From Apilactobacillus kunkeei (lineage in GTDB: Bacteria > Bacillota > Bacilli > Lactobacillales > Lactobacillaceae), in NCBI RefSeq assembly GCF_001308195.1, contig NZ_JXDF01000012.1:1-64000 (forward strand): a stretch of 64,000 nucleotides of DNA, in the 5' to 3' direction. Both the position numbers and the translations under genes were made by a program. This document shows, one piece after another, positions 26,097-35,257 of the stretch (position 1 is its first letter; each line of letters begins with the position of its first letter). The notes beneath the pieces are model-generated. The model made no database searches. It was given only the letters and a program-made list of their open reading frames with translations, and had not been told where the DNA came from.

Positions 26097-26642
26097 ATGG
26101 AATCAGCAGAAAAGCAATGGTATGTTATTCATACTTACTCAGGATACGAAAACAAAGTTAAGGCTAACCTTGATTCACGTAAAGAATCAATGGGTATGTC
26201 AAACTTTATCTTTAGAGTAGTTGTTCCAGAAACAGAAGAACACGAAGTTAAAGATGGTGTAGACAAGGCTAAGATGGAAAAGACTTTCCCTGGTTATGTT
26301 CTAGTAGAAATGGTTATGACTGACGAAGCATGGTACATCGTTAGAAATACACCAGGTGTTACTGGATTTATCGGATCACATGGTCAAGGAAGTAAGCCAA
26401 CTCCATTGCTACCAGATGAAGTAGAACTAGTTCTAAGTCGTCTTGGCGTTTCTCAAGAAAAGCAAGAATTGGATGCTGAAGTGGGAGACACAATTACTAT
26501 TATTGACGGTGCCTTTGCTGATCTTTCAGGTAAGGTTATCGAAAAAGATGACGAAAAAGGTAAGTTGAAGGTTAATATTGATATGTTCGGTCGTGCAACT
26601 ACTGCTGAATTAAACTTTAACCAAGTACAACCAATTAGATAG
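26097..26642 (+). CDS. nusG: Transcription termination/antitermination protein NusG
   Basis: Binds RNA polymerase and modulates pausing and transcription-translation coupling. 181 residues: N-terminal NGN domain (QWYVIHTYSGYENKVK, about 7-115) and C-terminal KOW domain (about 127-160). AGAGGGAG is 9-10 nt upstream of the ATG. Preceded by its own -10 and a hairpin. Confidence 0.96.
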   Translation: MESAEKQWYVIHTYSGYENKVKANLDSRKESMGMSNFIFRVVVPETEEHEVKDGVDKAKMEKTFPGYVLVEMVMTDEAWYIVRNTPGVTGFIGSHGQGSKPTPLLPDEVELVLSRLGVSQEKQELDAEVGDTITIIDGAFADLSGKVIEKDDEKGKLKVNIDMFGRATTAELNFNQVQPIR

Positions 26643-26652
26643 AAAATTTGGG

Positions 26653-26681
26653 TTGTTAAAAATATTTAAACGTGATATATT
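26653..26681 (+). promoter_or_regulatory. Promoter of rplK-rplA
   Basis: TTGTTA (26653-26658), 17-bp spacer, TATATT (26676-26681) with TGn extension at 26673. It starts a transcript whose leader holds the first GTGGGAGG element. Confidence 0.75.
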
Positions 26682-26688
26682 ATTTGTT

Positions 26689-26743
26689 GTATGTTTACGC
26701 ATACTTAAGTGGGAGGAGAAATCTCATCTCCAATTTTTACCAC
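26689..26743 (+). promoter_or_regulatory. rplK leader element (candidate L1-binding site)
   Basis: A small hairpin GTATG/CATAC (26689-26704), then GTGGGAGG (26709-26716) closed by CCAC at 26740-26743 with an internal GGAG/CTCC pairing. The same plan occurs before rplA at 27223-27274. L1 is known to autoregulate the L11 operon in other bacteria; binding here is inferred. Confidence 0.5.
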
Positions 26744-26768
26744 ACACGGACTTAAGGAGGTATGTCTC

Positions 26769-27194
26769 GTGGCTAAAAAAGTAGCTAACGTAGTTAAATT
26801 GCAAATTCCTGCGGGTAAAGCAACACCTGCTCCTCCAGTTGGACCTGCATTGGGTCAAGCTGGTATTAACATTATGGGATTCACTAAGGAATTCAACGCT
26901 CGTACTGCTGATCAAGCAGGATACTTGATTCCAGTTGTGATTTCTGTATATGAAGATCGTTCATTCGATTTCATTACTAAGACACCACCTGCTTCAATTC
27001 TATTGAAGAAGGCTGCTGGTGTTGAACATGGTTCCGGTGAACCAAACACTAACAAGGTTGCTAGTGTAACTAAGGACCAAGTTAAGGAAATCGCCGAAAC
27101 TAAGATGAAAGATCTAAACGCAGCTGATGTTGAAGCCGCAATGCGTATGATCGAAGGTACTGCACGTAGTATGGGATTCACTGTTGAAGGTTAA
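26769..27194 (+). CDS. rplK: 50S ribosomal protein L11
   Basis: 141-residue L11, part of the GTPase-associated centre and stringent response sensing. N-terminal domain has the Pro-rich [13 protein letters not shown]; the C-terminal domain binds rRNA. The GTG at 26769, 7 nt after AAGGAGGT, is the start; the frame extends upstream to 26709 through the leader and is not coding there. Confidence 0.97.
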   Translation: MAKKVANVVKLQIPAGKATPAPPVGPALGQAGINIMGFTKEFNARTADQAGYLIPVVISVYEDRSFDFITKTPPASILLKKAAGVEHGSGEPNTNKVASVTKDQVKEIAETKMKDLNAADVEAAMRMIEGTARSMGFTVEG

Positions 27195-27222
27195 TTCAAC
27201 AATTATTTCTATACTGTAGTAC

Positions 27223-27274
27223 CATAACACCTATTATTTAGGTGTTATGTGGGAGGTTTATCCGTTACAACCAC
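27223..27274 (+). promoter_or_regulatory. rplA leader element (second GTGGGAGG motif)
   Basis: Hairpin CATAACACCTA/TAGGTGTTATG (27223-27249) without T-tract, overlapping GTGGGAGG (27249-27256), then GG/TCC pairing and closing CCAC (27271-27274). AAGGAGGA for rplA follows at once. Same architecture as 26689-26743. Confidence 0.5.
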
Positions 27275-27296
27275 AATTGCAAGGAGGAAAACACAG

Positions 27297-27989
27297 ATGG
27301 CTCAAAAAAGAGGTAAAAAGTATCAAGATGCTTTAAAACAAGTAGACCGTAACAAGGCTTACTCAGTTGAAGAAGCTGTTGATCTTGTAAAGAAAATTGA
27401 TTTTGCTAAGTTCGATTCAACTGTTGAAGTTGTATTTAACTTAAATGTTGACACTAAACAAGCTGATCAACAATTACGTGGTGCTGTTGTCTTACCAAAT
27501 GGTACAGGTAAAGACCAAAAAGTTGTTGTATTTGCTAAGGGTGACAAGGCTAAGGAAGCTGAAGAAGCCGGCGCTGACTTTGTTGGTGAAGCAGACCTAG
27601 CTGAAAAAATCCAAAATGGTTGGTTAGACTTTGATGTTGCTATCGCAACACCAGACATGATGGCTCAAGTTGGTCGTCTAGGTCGTGTTCTGGGACCAAA
27701 GAACTTAATGCCAAACCCTAAGACTGGTACAGTTACTATGGATGTTAAGAAGGCCGTATCTGATTCTAAATCAGGTAAGGTTACTTACCGTACTGACCGT
27801 GACGGAAACGTTGCCGTTATCATCGGTAAGTCATCATTTGATGCTGACAAGCTAGTTGGTAACTTCAAGGCTATTGAAGACTTGATTGTTAAGAACCGTC
27901 CAGCTTCAGTTCGTGGTACTTACATCAGTAACCTATCAGTTTCAACAACCTTTGGACCTGGTGTAAAGGTTGATCTAGAATCATTCTAA
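27297..27989 (+). CDS. rplA: 50S ribosomal protein L1
   Basis: 230-residue L1, the L1-stalk protein and, in other bacteria, the repressor of its own operon. Typical features are KRGKKY at the N-terminus and [22 protein letters not shown] in the middle. ATG 27297 follows AAGGAGGA; the frame upstream to 27249 runs through the leader element. No terminator separates it from the L10 leader other than that leader's own. Confidence 0.97.
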   Translation: MAQKRGKKYQDALKQVDRNKAYSVEEAVDLVKKIDFAKFDSTVEVVFNLNVDTKQADQQLRGAVVLPNGTGKDQKVVVFAKGDKAKEAEEAGADFVGEADLAEKIQNGWLDFDVAIATPDMMAQVGRLGRVLGPKNLMPNPKTGTVTMDVKKAVSDSKSGKVTYRTDRDGNVAVIIGKSSFDADKLVGNFKAIEDLIVKNRPASVRGTYISNLSVSTTFGPGVKVDLESF

Positions 27990-28024
27990 AGTTAAGTAAT
28001 TAATTTGGAATTTGAAAATCCCTA

Positions 28025-28053
28025 TTGACCAAAGTTTATATATATAGTAAACT
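28025..28053 (+). promoter_or_regulatory. Promoter of rplJ-rplL
   Basis: TTGACC (28025-28030), 17-bp spacer, TAAACT (28048-28053), upstream of the L10 leader. Confidence 0.6.
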
Positions 28054-28071
28054 ACTATTTGTTATAAAATT

Positions 28072-28168
28072 GATATCTACCTAAGACTTGGGTGGTACTT
28101 GTACCTTAATATCCCAACGAGGACACTTAAAACGGTTTCTCTATGTCTAGGTGGCATAGGGATTTTTT
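28072..28168 (+). promoter_or_regulatory. Ribosomal protein L10 leader (rplJ-rplL autoregulation)
   Basis: Matches the Firmicute L10 leader: the conserved order TACCTAAGACTTGGGTGG, ATATCCC...CGAGGACA, GTCTAGGTGG and a final ATAGGGATTTTTT. ATCCC (28111-28115 area) pairs with GGGAT (28159-28163), followed by six T, giving a terminator fold. Excess L10(L12)4 is known to bind this class of RNA and reduce rplJ-rplL expression. Confidence 0.85.
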
Positions 28169-28174
28169 ATTAAA

Positions 28175-28196
28175 TCCCAAAAAATATTGGGAGGTG
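28175..28196 (+). promoter_or_regulatory. Hairpin covering part of the rplJ ribosome binding site
   Basis: TCCCAA (28175-28180) pairs with TTGGGA (28187-28192), which includes the first half of the Shine-Dalgarno GGGAGGTG (28189-28196). Confidence 0.5.
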
Positions 28197-28201
28197 AAAC
28201 A

Positions 28202-28708
28202 ATGCCAAAGAAAGAAGTAATTGACGCTAAAGCTAAACGTGTAGAAGCTGTTACAGAACAATTCAACAATGCTACTACTGCTATTGTTGTTAACTACCGT
28301 GGTTTAAACGTTGCTGAAGTAACTGACCTACGTAAGCAATTACGTGATGCAGGTGTTTCATTCAGTGTTATCAAGAATAACATTGCTGTACGTGCATCTA
28401 AGGAAGCAGGTTACGAAGAATTAGGTGACTTATTCAAGGGTCCTACTGCTGTAGCATTCTCTGATGAAGATCCTATCGCTCCAGCTAAGGTATTAAAGCA
28501 TTTTGCTGATAACACTGAAGCTGTTGAAATCAAGGGTGGTATTCTTGAAAACAAGATTGCTACTCTACAAGAAATTGACGAATTCGCTTCATTACCAAGT
28601 CGCGACGAATCAATCTCAATCCTTGCAAGCATGTTACAATCACCTGTTCGCAAGTTTGCTATTGCTGTTAAAGCAGTTGCAGAAAAGGGCGATGGCGACG
28701 CAGCCTAA
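28202..28708 (+). CDS. rplJ: 50S ribosomal protein L10
   Basis: 168-residue L10, base of the L7/L12 stalk and ligand of the leader at 28072-28168. N-terminal rRNA-binding domain contains [15 protein letters not shown]; the C-terminal helix binds L7/L12 dimers. ATG 28202 is 5 nt after GGGAGGTG; the frame extension to 28187 is rejected. rplL follows after 45 bp. Confidence 0.97.
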   Translation: MPKKEVIDAKAKRVEAVTEQFNNATTAIVVNYRGLNVAEVTDLRKQLRDAGVSFSVIKNNIAVRASKEAGYEELGDLFKGPTAVAFSDEDPIAPAKVLKHFADNTEAVEIKGGILENKIATLQEIDEFASLPSRDESISILASMLQSPVRKFAIAVKAVAEKGDGDAA

Positions 28709-28753
28709 GCTCATAATATAAAATTATAACTATCCAAATTGGAGGAAATTAAA

Positions 28754-29116
28754 ATGGCTTTTGATAAAGATAACATTATTGAACAAATTAAAGAAGCTTC
28801 AATCTCTGACCTAAACGACTTAGTTAAGGCAATTGAAGAAGAATTCGACGTAACTGCAGCAGCTGCTGTTGCTCCTGCTGCTGGTGGCGCTGATGGTGCT
28901 GCTAAGGACTCATTCACTGTAGAACTAACTTCTGCTGGTAGCCAAAAGGTTAAAGCAATCAAGGTTGTACGTGAAATCACTGGTCTTGGTCTAAAGGACT
29001 CAAAGGACTTAGTTGATGGTGCTCCTTCAGTAATTAAAGAAGACGCTAAAGAAGACGAAGCTAACGACATCAAGGCAAAACTTGAAGAAGTTGGTGCAGA
29101 AGTTACTCTTAAGTAA
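28754..29116 (+). CDS. rplL: 50S ribosomal protein L7/L12
   Basis: 120 residues: N-terminal dimerisation domain, Ala/Gly-rich hinge (about 33-52) and C-terminal factor-binding domain ([20 protein letters not shown]). It recruits translation GTPases. ATG 28754 is 8 nt after GGAGG. Followed by a strong terminator, so rpoB is not in the same visible unit. Confidence 0.97.
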   Translation: MAFDKDNIIEQIKEASISDLNDLVKAIEEEFDVTAAAAVAPAAGGADGAAKDSFTVELTSAGSQKVKAIKVVREITGLGLKDSKDLVDGAPSVIKEDAKEDEANDIKAKLEEVGAEVTLK

Positions 29117-29126
29117 TTTCTCTTTA

Positions 29127-29160
29127 AAAGAACGTGTGATTTATCACACGTTCTTTTTTT
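29127..29160 (+). terminator. Terminator of rplJ-rplL
   Basis: AAAGAACGTGTGA pairs with TCACACGTTCTTT, 4-nt loop, T-tract. Confidence 0.95.
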
Positions 29161-29182
29161 GTACATATTTTGATATAAAGCC

Positions 29183-29211
29183 TTGTGCCGGCAATTATTA
29201 ATTGAGATAAT
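29183..29211 (+). promoter_or_regulatory. Promoter of mprF
   Basis: TTGTGC (29183-29188), 17-bp spacer, GATAAT (29206-29211), 31 bp before the TTG start. Confidence 0.6.
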
Positions 29212-29242
29212 AGTAGTAATAAGATTTATGGAGGAAACATAA

Positions 29243-31840
29243 TTGAAAGCTTTATTTAAGAAATGTGGAGATTGGATTAACCGACATATGACTTTAGTGA
29301 AAGTCCTATTCGTGGTATTCGTTTTAGCTGTTGTTGTACACGTTATTTTTTCTGTTTCAAAAGAAATCAGTGGAAGACAAATGGCTGAAAGCTTTTCAAG
29401 ATTATCACCAATGTCGATTATTATCATGATAATTTTGGGATTTATCGCAGTTTCACCGATGCTGATATATGATTTTACTATCGTTGATTTTTTACCAGGT
29501 AAGTTTAAAAAGTCATATATTGTAAAGACGGGGTGGATTACCAATACATTGACTAACATCGCAGGTTTTGGTGGTGTATTAGGTGCAAGTATGCGTTCTA
29601 GTTTTTACAGCGAAAACGCAACAAAAAAACAAATATTATATGCAATATCTAAAATCGTTATTTTCTTATTAGCTGGACTATCCACTTATTGTTGGGTAGC
29701 TATTATTATGATGTTTAGTTTCGGATTCGGAACAAACAGCCATGACTGGTGGTGGTGGATTGTACTAGTTCTTGGTGGACTATACTTCCCAATTTTGTTT
29801 ATCATCACAAGATTAAATGATTCTGATTATTTTAAAGATTTAACTGCTAAACTAGAAATCCAATTGATTGTTGGATCATGCTTAGAATGGTTAGGTTGTG
29901 CTGGGTTATTTATGGCGATTGGTGCATTCATGCACCAGCCAATTAACCTACTTGCTGTATTCCCAGTGTTCGTTGTTGCAAACGTGGTAGGGGTTGCTTC
30001 ATTAGTTCCCGGGGGACTTGGAAGTTTTGAAGGAACAATGCTTGTTGGATTAATGTTCATTGGTGTTAAACCAAGTGATGCAGCGGTTTGGTTAATTTTA
30101 TACCGTGCTTTTTACTACATTTTCCCAGTATTATTGGGAATTATCTTCTTAGTAATTGATGTATTCCAACGTTTCAACAACTTTTTAGACGGTATTCCAA
30201 AGTTAATTTTACAAAGATTAGCCCATATGTTTATTACTATTTTCATGTACTTTTCAGGAATCATGATGCTATTACTAGCAGTTATTCCTAACTTAGTATT
30301 AGTTAATAGATTCTATATTTCACTAGAACCATATTCGTTCTATTTCTTAGATCAACTAAGTACTGTTATCGTTGCATTCCTACTAATTGGTTTTGCTCGT
30401 GGATTTGGTTCCAAGGTGAAGAAAGCGTTTTGGCCAACCGCCGTTATATTGGTAATTGCCTTATGGAACACACTTTGGAAGGAAGACTTTCCAACCAATA
30501 TGGTAGTTATGTCTGTAATTTTACTTTGTTGCTTATGGTTAAGTTACAAGGTATTGTACAGACAAAAATTCACATATTCATGGGGACATGCGCTAATTGA
30601 TTTACTAATATTCGTTAGTGCGTTTATCGTATACCTAATCATTGGCCTACTTACAAACTTTAAGTTTGCAGTGTTCCACTGGACTAACTCATATCTATTA
30701 CCATCGCCACAAGTATGGTTTGCGGGTCTATTAGGATTGATTTTAGCTTTCCTAATCTTAGTTCTAACTTTCCGCTTCTTATCATACTCAAAGGTTGAAT
30801 GGTTAAACCAACCATTTGATGGAGATAGAGTATCTAACGTTATTAATGAATTTGGTGGAAATGAAGTAAGTCACTTAGCTTATGTTCGTGACAAGAGCAT
30901 CTACTTCTACCAAGAAGATGGTAAAGACCAACTATTTTTCATGTACAAATGTCGTGCTAATAAGATTATGATCATGGGAGAACCAATCGGTAACCTTGAT
31001 AAACTTGAAAATGCGATTGATAAGTTCATTGAAGATAGTGACAATATTGGTTATTCACTTGTTTTCTACGAAATTGGTGAAGAACTAACAATGTTACTTC
31101 ACGAAAAAGGATTTAGTTTCACTAAGGCAGGAGAAGAGGGTCACGTGGCATTGGATACTTTCTCTATTGCTGGTAAGAAGCATCGTGGTGAAAGAGCTTT
31201 GATGAATAAATTTGATCGTGATGAATACAAATTTGAAATTATTCAACCACCGTTTTCAACATCATTCATTGATGAATTAAGAGAGGTATCTGATAACTGG
31301 TTGAAGGGTAAACCAGAAAAGGGATTCTCATTAGGATACTTTGACAGTTACTACCTAAACCAAGCACCAATTGCTGTAATGAAGGATAAGGACAACAAGG
31401 TTGTTGCCTTTGCTAACATCATGCCAACTGGTGACCATGAAATGACATCAATTGATTTGATGAGATCAAGCGAAGATGCACCATCAGGAATAATGGATGG
31501 AATCTTCATTAACTTGTTCAACTATGTAAAGGATGAAGGTTACAAGTATTTCAACCTTGGAATGGCTCCATTATCAAACGTTGGTGAATCTAGATATAGT
31601 TTCATTGACGAAAAGATTTCTAACTTAATCTACAAGTACGGAACTGCATTCTACAGTTTCCAAGGATTAAGATCTTACAAGGAAAAATACGTTAGTGAAT
31701 GGACACCTAAGTACATCTCATACCGTCGTGGAAATTCACTAGTATTCACCATGCTTCAATTACTTGTATTGGTAAATGAACATGTTGATGATACACCATG
31801 TGAAAAGAAATCAATTTGGAAGAGATTATTCAAAAAATAG
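29243..31840 (+). CDS. mprF: Phosphatidylglycerol lysyltransferase/flippase MprF
   Basis: Transfers an amino acid, usually lysine, from its tRNA to phosphatidylglycerol and flips the product outward, reducing membrane negative charge and cationic peptide sensitivity. 865 residues: about 12-14 membrane segments in residues 1-520 (flippase and synthase-TM region, with VPGGLGSFEG), then a cytosolic GNAT-like DUF2156 domain to about 850. Full length for the bifunctional form. TTG start with GGAGG about 8 nt upstream. Single-gene unit. Lys versus Ala specificity is inferred. Confidence 0.92.
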   Translation: MKALFKKCGDWINRHMTLVKVLFVVFVLAVVVHVIFSVSKEISGRQMAESFSRLSPMSIIIMIILGFIAVSPMLIYDFTIVDFLPGKFKKSYIVKTGWITNTLTNIAGFGGVLGASMRSSFYSENATKKQILYAISKIVIFLLAGLSTYCWVAIIMMFSFGFGTNSHDWWWWIVLVLGGLYFPILFIITRLNDSDYFKDLTAKLEIQLIVGSCLEWLGCAGLFMAIGAFMHQPINLLAVFPVFVVANVVGVASLVPGGLGSFEGTMLVGLMFIGVKPSDAAVWLILYRAFYYIFPVLLGIIFLVIDVFQRFNNFLDGIPKLILQRLAHMFITIFMYFSGIMMLLLAVIPNLVLVNRFYISLEPYSFYFLDQLSTVIVAFLLIGFARGFGSKVKKAFWPTAVILVIALWNTLWKEDFPTNMVVMSVILLCCLWLSYKVLYRQKFTYSWGHALIDLLIFVSAFIVYLIIGLLTNFKFAVFHWTNSYLLPSPQVWFAGLLGLILAFLILVLTFRFLSYSKVEWLNQPFDGDRVSNVINEFGGNEVSHLAYVRDKSIYFYQEDGKDQLFFMYKCRANKIMIMGEPIGNLDKLENAIDKFIEDSDNIGYSLVFYEIGEELTMLLHEKGFSFTKAGEEGHVALDTFSIAGKKHRGERALMNKFDRDEYKFEIIQPPFSTSFIDELREVSDNWLKGKPEKGFSLGYFDSYYLNQAPIAVMKDKDNKVVAFANIMPTGDHEMTSIDLMRSSEDAPSGIMDGIFINLFNYVKDEGYKYFNLGMAPLSNVGESRYSFIDEKISNLIYKYGTAFYSFQGLRSYKEKYVSEWTPKYISYRRGNSLVFTMLQLLVLVNEHVDDTPCEKKSIWKRLFKK

Positions 31841-31870
31841 GTCTTTTTAGCCAACTTAAATTGAGTAAAT

Positions 31871-31918
31871 AAAAATACCCGATATAGATATTAATAATTC
31901 TGTATCGGGTATTTTTTT
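31871..31918 (+). terminator. Terminator of mprF
   Basis: AAAAATACCCGATA pairs with TATCGGGTATTTTT over a long AT-rich loop; seven T follow. Confidence 0.88.
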
Positions 31919-31932
31919 GCGTCTAACGGAAT

Positions 31933-31973
31933 AAAAAAAGAGGGTGAAGTAATTAAACTTCGTCCTCTTTTTA
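31933..31973 (-). terminator. Terminator of the nrdEF transcript
   Basis: On the minus strand AAGAGGACGAAGT pairs with ACTTCACCCTCTT and is followed by seven T. Confidence 0.85.
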
Positions 31974-31980
31974 TTTATGA

Positions 31981-32955
31981 TTATTTGTTATCTTTTGGAT
32001 ACCAAATCTTGTAATCGTCATCCTTCATAGCTTCAACTTCACCTAGACGGTAACCGTTACCGACTTGTGAGAAGAAGTCATGGTTAGCTGTTGATGTTGA
32101 GATACCATTCATAACGATTGGATCAACGTCTTCAGCGTTATCAGGGAATAGTGGATCTTGACCTAAGTTCATTAGTGCCTTGTTGGCATTGTATCTGATG
32201 AACTTCAATACATCGTCAGTCCAACCAACTTGATCATATAGAATGTGAGTGTACTTTTCTTCGTTTTCGTATAAGTCATACAAGAAGTTGTACATCCAAT
32301 CTTTTAGGTCTTGTTGTTCGTTTCCACTTAATTGGTTGAAACCAAGTTGGAACTTGTACCCAATGTAAGTTCCGTGAACAGATTCATCACGAAGAATTAA
32401 CTTAATGATTTCAGCAACGTTAGGTAACTTGTTGTGACCTAAGTACCATAGTGGGGTGTAGAAACCAGAGTAGAATAAGAAGGTTTCTAGGAATACACTT
32501 GAAATCTTTTTCTTCAATGGGTTTGAATCATCATGATATAAGTCATAAATCTTCTTAGCCTTGTTTTGAAGGAATTCTTCTGAATCACTCCAGTCAAAAA
32601 TTTCTGAGATTTCGTCAGGAGTGTTTAGAGTAGAAAAGATTGATGAGTAACTCTTAGCATGGACAGATTCCATGAATTGAATGTTGTTTAAAACAGCAGT
32701 TTCGTGTTGAGTGGCAACATCTTTTCTAAGTGCGGCCATACCGTCTTGTGATTGTAGTGTATCAAGTAAAGTTAGACCACCAAAGACATGACCAACTAGC
32801 CATTTGTGATCGTCATCTAACGTTCTCCAATCAGCTAAATCGTTAGATAAAGGGATTCTAGTATCTAACCAGAATTGTTCGGTTAGTTTTTCCCATGTCG
32901 CTTTATCAATTTGGTCGCTTACAGCATTCCAGTTGATAGCTTTGTAATTATCCAT
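31981..32955 (-). CDS. nrdF: Class Ib ribonucleotide reductase beta subunit NrdF
   Basis: Holds the dimetal-tyrosyl radical that starts ribonucleotide reduction in NrdE. 324 residues. Metal ligands D65, E96, H99, E157, E191, H194 and radical Y103 all sit at the expected spacing. Class Ib enzymes usually use dimanganese with the flavodoxin NrdI; no nrdI is in this cluster. It begins 21 bp after nrdE and ends at a terminator. Confidence 0.96.
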   Translation of the reverse strand: MDNYKAINWNAVSDQIDKATWEKLTEQFWLDTRIPLSNDLADWRTLDDDHKWLVGHVFGGLTLLDTLQSQDGMAALRKDVATQHETAVLNNIQFMESVHAKSYSSIFSTLNTPDEISEIFDWSDSEEFLQNKAKKIYDLYHDDSNPLKKKISSVFLETFLFYSGFYTPLWYLGHNKLPNVAEIIKLILRDESVHGTYIGYKFQLGFNQLSGNEQQDLKDWMYNFLYDLYENEEKYTHILYDQVGWTDDVLKFIRYNANKALMNLGQDPLFPDNAEDVDPIVMNGISTSTANHDFFSQVGNGYRLGEVEAMKDDDYKIWYPKDNK

Positions 32956-32976
32956 TGTATAAATTCTCCTAACTAA

Positions 32977-35142
32977 TTAGATTGAACAACTTTCACATTC
33001 GTTAACACCGACTTCTTGGTTATCATCAGTGTAAGTTCTGACATAGTATAGTGACTTAATGCCTTTAGCGTGAGCGTAGTTACGTAGGATAGTTAAATCA
33101 CGAGTAGTCATTTTATCAGTTCTACCGTTCTTCCATTCATATAGACCTTCAGGAATTGTTGAACGCATGAATAGAGTAAGACTCATACTTTGATCAACAT
33201 GCTTTTGAGCAGCAGCGTAAGTATCAATAACTTTTCTCATGTCAATGTCATAAGCTGACTTGTAGTACTTAAGAGTTTCGTTTGATAGGTATGGAGCTGG
33301 GTAGTAAATCTTACCAGTCTTTGATTCATATCTTTCTTCGATACGACTAATGATAGGGTGCAAACTAGCAGTGGAATCATTAATGTATGAGATTGAACCG
33401 TTTGGTGCAACAGCCATTCTGTTTTGGTGGTATAAACCATCCTTCATAACAGATTGTTTTAGTTCTTCCCAATCGCTTTGGTTTGGAACAAAGATGCCGT
33501 CGAATAGTTCTTTTACGCGATCAGATTTTGGACCCCAGTCTTCGGTAGTATATCTATCGAAGTATGAACCATCAGCATATCTACTCTTATCAAAGTTGTG
33601 GAAAGTTTCGTTTCTTTCAGCAGCAATCTTGTTTGATGCAACTAAAGTCCAGTAGTTTAATAGCATAAAGTAAACACCAGTGAATTCGATTGCTTCGTCA
33701 GAACCGTATTCGATTTGGTTTTTAGCTAAGAAACTGTGAAGACCCATTCCACCAAGACCAATACTGTGTGATAGGGCGTTACCACGTTGGATTGATGGAA
33801 CAACGTTGATGTCTGAATGATCAGTAACGAAGGTTAAGGCACGAACCATTGCGTCAACTGACTTACCAAAGTCAGGGCTAGCCATTAAGTTAACGATATT
33901 AGTTGAACCTAAGTTACATGATACATCAGTACCAAGTTTTTCATAGTGTTGTTCGTTATCAACAGTAGAAGGTTCTTGTACTTGCATGATTTCTGAACAT
34001 AGGTTACTCATAACAATCTTACCGTCAATAGGGTTTTCCTTGTTAACAGTATCAATGTTAATGATGTAAGGGTAACCTGATTCTTGTTGTAATTTACTAA
34101 TTTCAGTTTCTAGTTCACGAGCGTTAATCTTAGTCTTCTTGATTTCATCGTTTGCGACCATGTTGTCGTATTCTTTGGTGATATCAACGTATGAGAATGG
34201 AACGCCGTAAATTCTTTCAACATCGTATGGACTGAATAGGTACATTTCATCATCGTTTTGAGCAAGTTCATAGAACTTGTCAGGAACAGTAACAGCAAGT
34301 GAAAGAGTTTTAACACGAATCTTTTCATCGGCGTTTTCTTTCTTAGCTGATAGGAATGAGATGATGTCTGGATGGAATACGTTTAGGTAAACGGCCCCGG
34401 CACCTTGTCTTTGTCCTAGTTGGTTTGAGTATGAAAAACTGTCTTCTAGAAGTTTCATAACTGGAACAACACCAGAAGCAGCACCTTCGATATGCTTGAT
34501 TGGATCACCTGCAGCACGTAGGTTAGAAAGGTTAATTCCAACACCACCACCAATACGTGATAGTTGTAGTGCTGAGTTGATAGTTCTACCAATAGTGTTC
34601 ATATCGTCAGTAGGTTGAATTAAGAAACATGATACAAATTCACCACGACGTTTTCTTCCGGCATTTAGGAAAGAAGGGGTGGCTGGTTGGTATCTTTGGT
34701 GAACAATTTCATCTGCTAAGTTCATAGCAAGTTCTTCATCACCATCAGCGAAGTATAGTGCGTTGATAGCAACACGATCAATGAATTGTTCTAGGTAGTA
34801 GTTACCATCATCAGTCTTTAGGGCGTATTGAGCATAGAATTTGTATGCGGCCATAAAAGATTTGAACTTAAAGTTTTGACTTTCCAAGTAGTCGTAGATT
34901 TTTTCAATAAATGAAAAGTCATATTTGTTGATGAATTCTTCTTCAAGGTAATCGTTATCGATTAGAAAATCGAATTTTTCTTTTAGAGAACCAAACTTTT
35001 TAAGGTTAGGTTCAACATTTTCTTTGATGAAAGCTTCAAGCGCTTCTTTATCTTTATTTAATTGAATCTTATCATCCTTAGGGATGTTAATTTCATTATT
35101 TAGGTCGTAATAGGTTACGTCCTTCAAATCTTTCAACGACAT
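32977..35142 (-). CDS. nrdE: Class Ib ribonucleotide reductase alpha subunit NrdE
   Basis: Catalytic subunit reducing NDPs to dNDPs. 721 residues, lacking the long ATP-cone of class Ia. Active-site cysteines appear in VSCFLIQ, NLCSEI and SCNLGSTN; the C-terminal swinging pair is in NECESCSI and is re-reduced by NrdH. Lies downstream of nrdH on the same strand but behind a hairpin terminator (35181-35213). Confidence 0.97.
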   Translation of the reverse strand: MSLKDLKDVTYYDLNNEINIPKDDKIQLNKDKEALEAFIKENVEPNLKKFGSLKEKFDFLIDNDYLEEEFINKYDFSFIEKIYDYLESQNFKFKSFMAAYKFYAQYALKTDDGNYYLEQFIDRVAINALYFADGDEELAMNLADEIVHQRYQPATPSFLNAGRKRRGEFVSCFLIQPTDDMNTIGRTINSALQLSRIGGGVGINLSNLRAAGDPIKHIEGAASGVVPVMKLLEDSFSYSNQLGQRQGAGAVYLNVFHPDIISFLSAKKENADEKIRVKTLSLAVTVPDKFYELAQNDDEMYLFSPYDVERIYGVPFSYVDITKEYDNMVANDEIKKTKINARELETEISKLQQESGYPYIINIDTVNKENPIDGKIVMSNLCSEIMQVQEPSTVDNEQHYEKLGTDVSCNLGSTNIVNLMASPDFGKSVDAMVRALTFVTDHSDINVVPSIQRGNALSHSIGLGGMGLHSFLAKNQIEYGSDEAIEFTGVYFMLLNYWTLVASNKIAAERNETFHNFDKSRYADGSYFDRYTTEDWGPKSDRVKELFDGIFVPNQSDWEELKQSVMKDGLYHQNRMAVAPNGSISYINDSTASLHPIISRIEERYESKTGKIYYPAPYLSNETLKYYKSAYDIDMRKVIDTYAAAQKHVDQSMSLTLFMRSTIPEGLYEWKNGRTDKMTTRDLTILRNYAHAKGIKSLYYVRTYTDDNQEVGVNECESCSI

Positions 35143-35180
35143 GCTTAAACCACTCTTTCGTTAGTAAAATTAAACTTGAG

Positions 35181-35213
35181 AAAAAACAAGGCGAGACCAA
35201 TAGCGGTTTCGCC
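35181..35213 (-). terminator. Hairpin with T-tract between nrdH and nrdE
   Basis: On the minus strand GGCGAAACC (35213-35205) pairs with GGTCTCGCC (35198-35190), followed by TTGTTTTTT. Either terminates nrdH or attenuates nrdEF. A TATAAT on the same strand (35235-35230) lies between nrdH and this hairpin. Confidence 0.85.
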
Positions 35214-35257
35214 AAAAACAACATTTTATATTATAATGAATAATACGTAATTTGAAA

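Noticed and set aside
26709-26768. N-terminal extension of L11
   Set aside because: Runs through the structured leader; the GTG at 26769 has a perfect AAGGAGGT and the family N-terminus.
28711-29559. 282-residue open frame on the minus strand across rplL
   Set aside because: Mirror of rplL and of the mprF 5' region, low complexity (Ser/Ala-rich), no ribosome binding site; rplL is certain.
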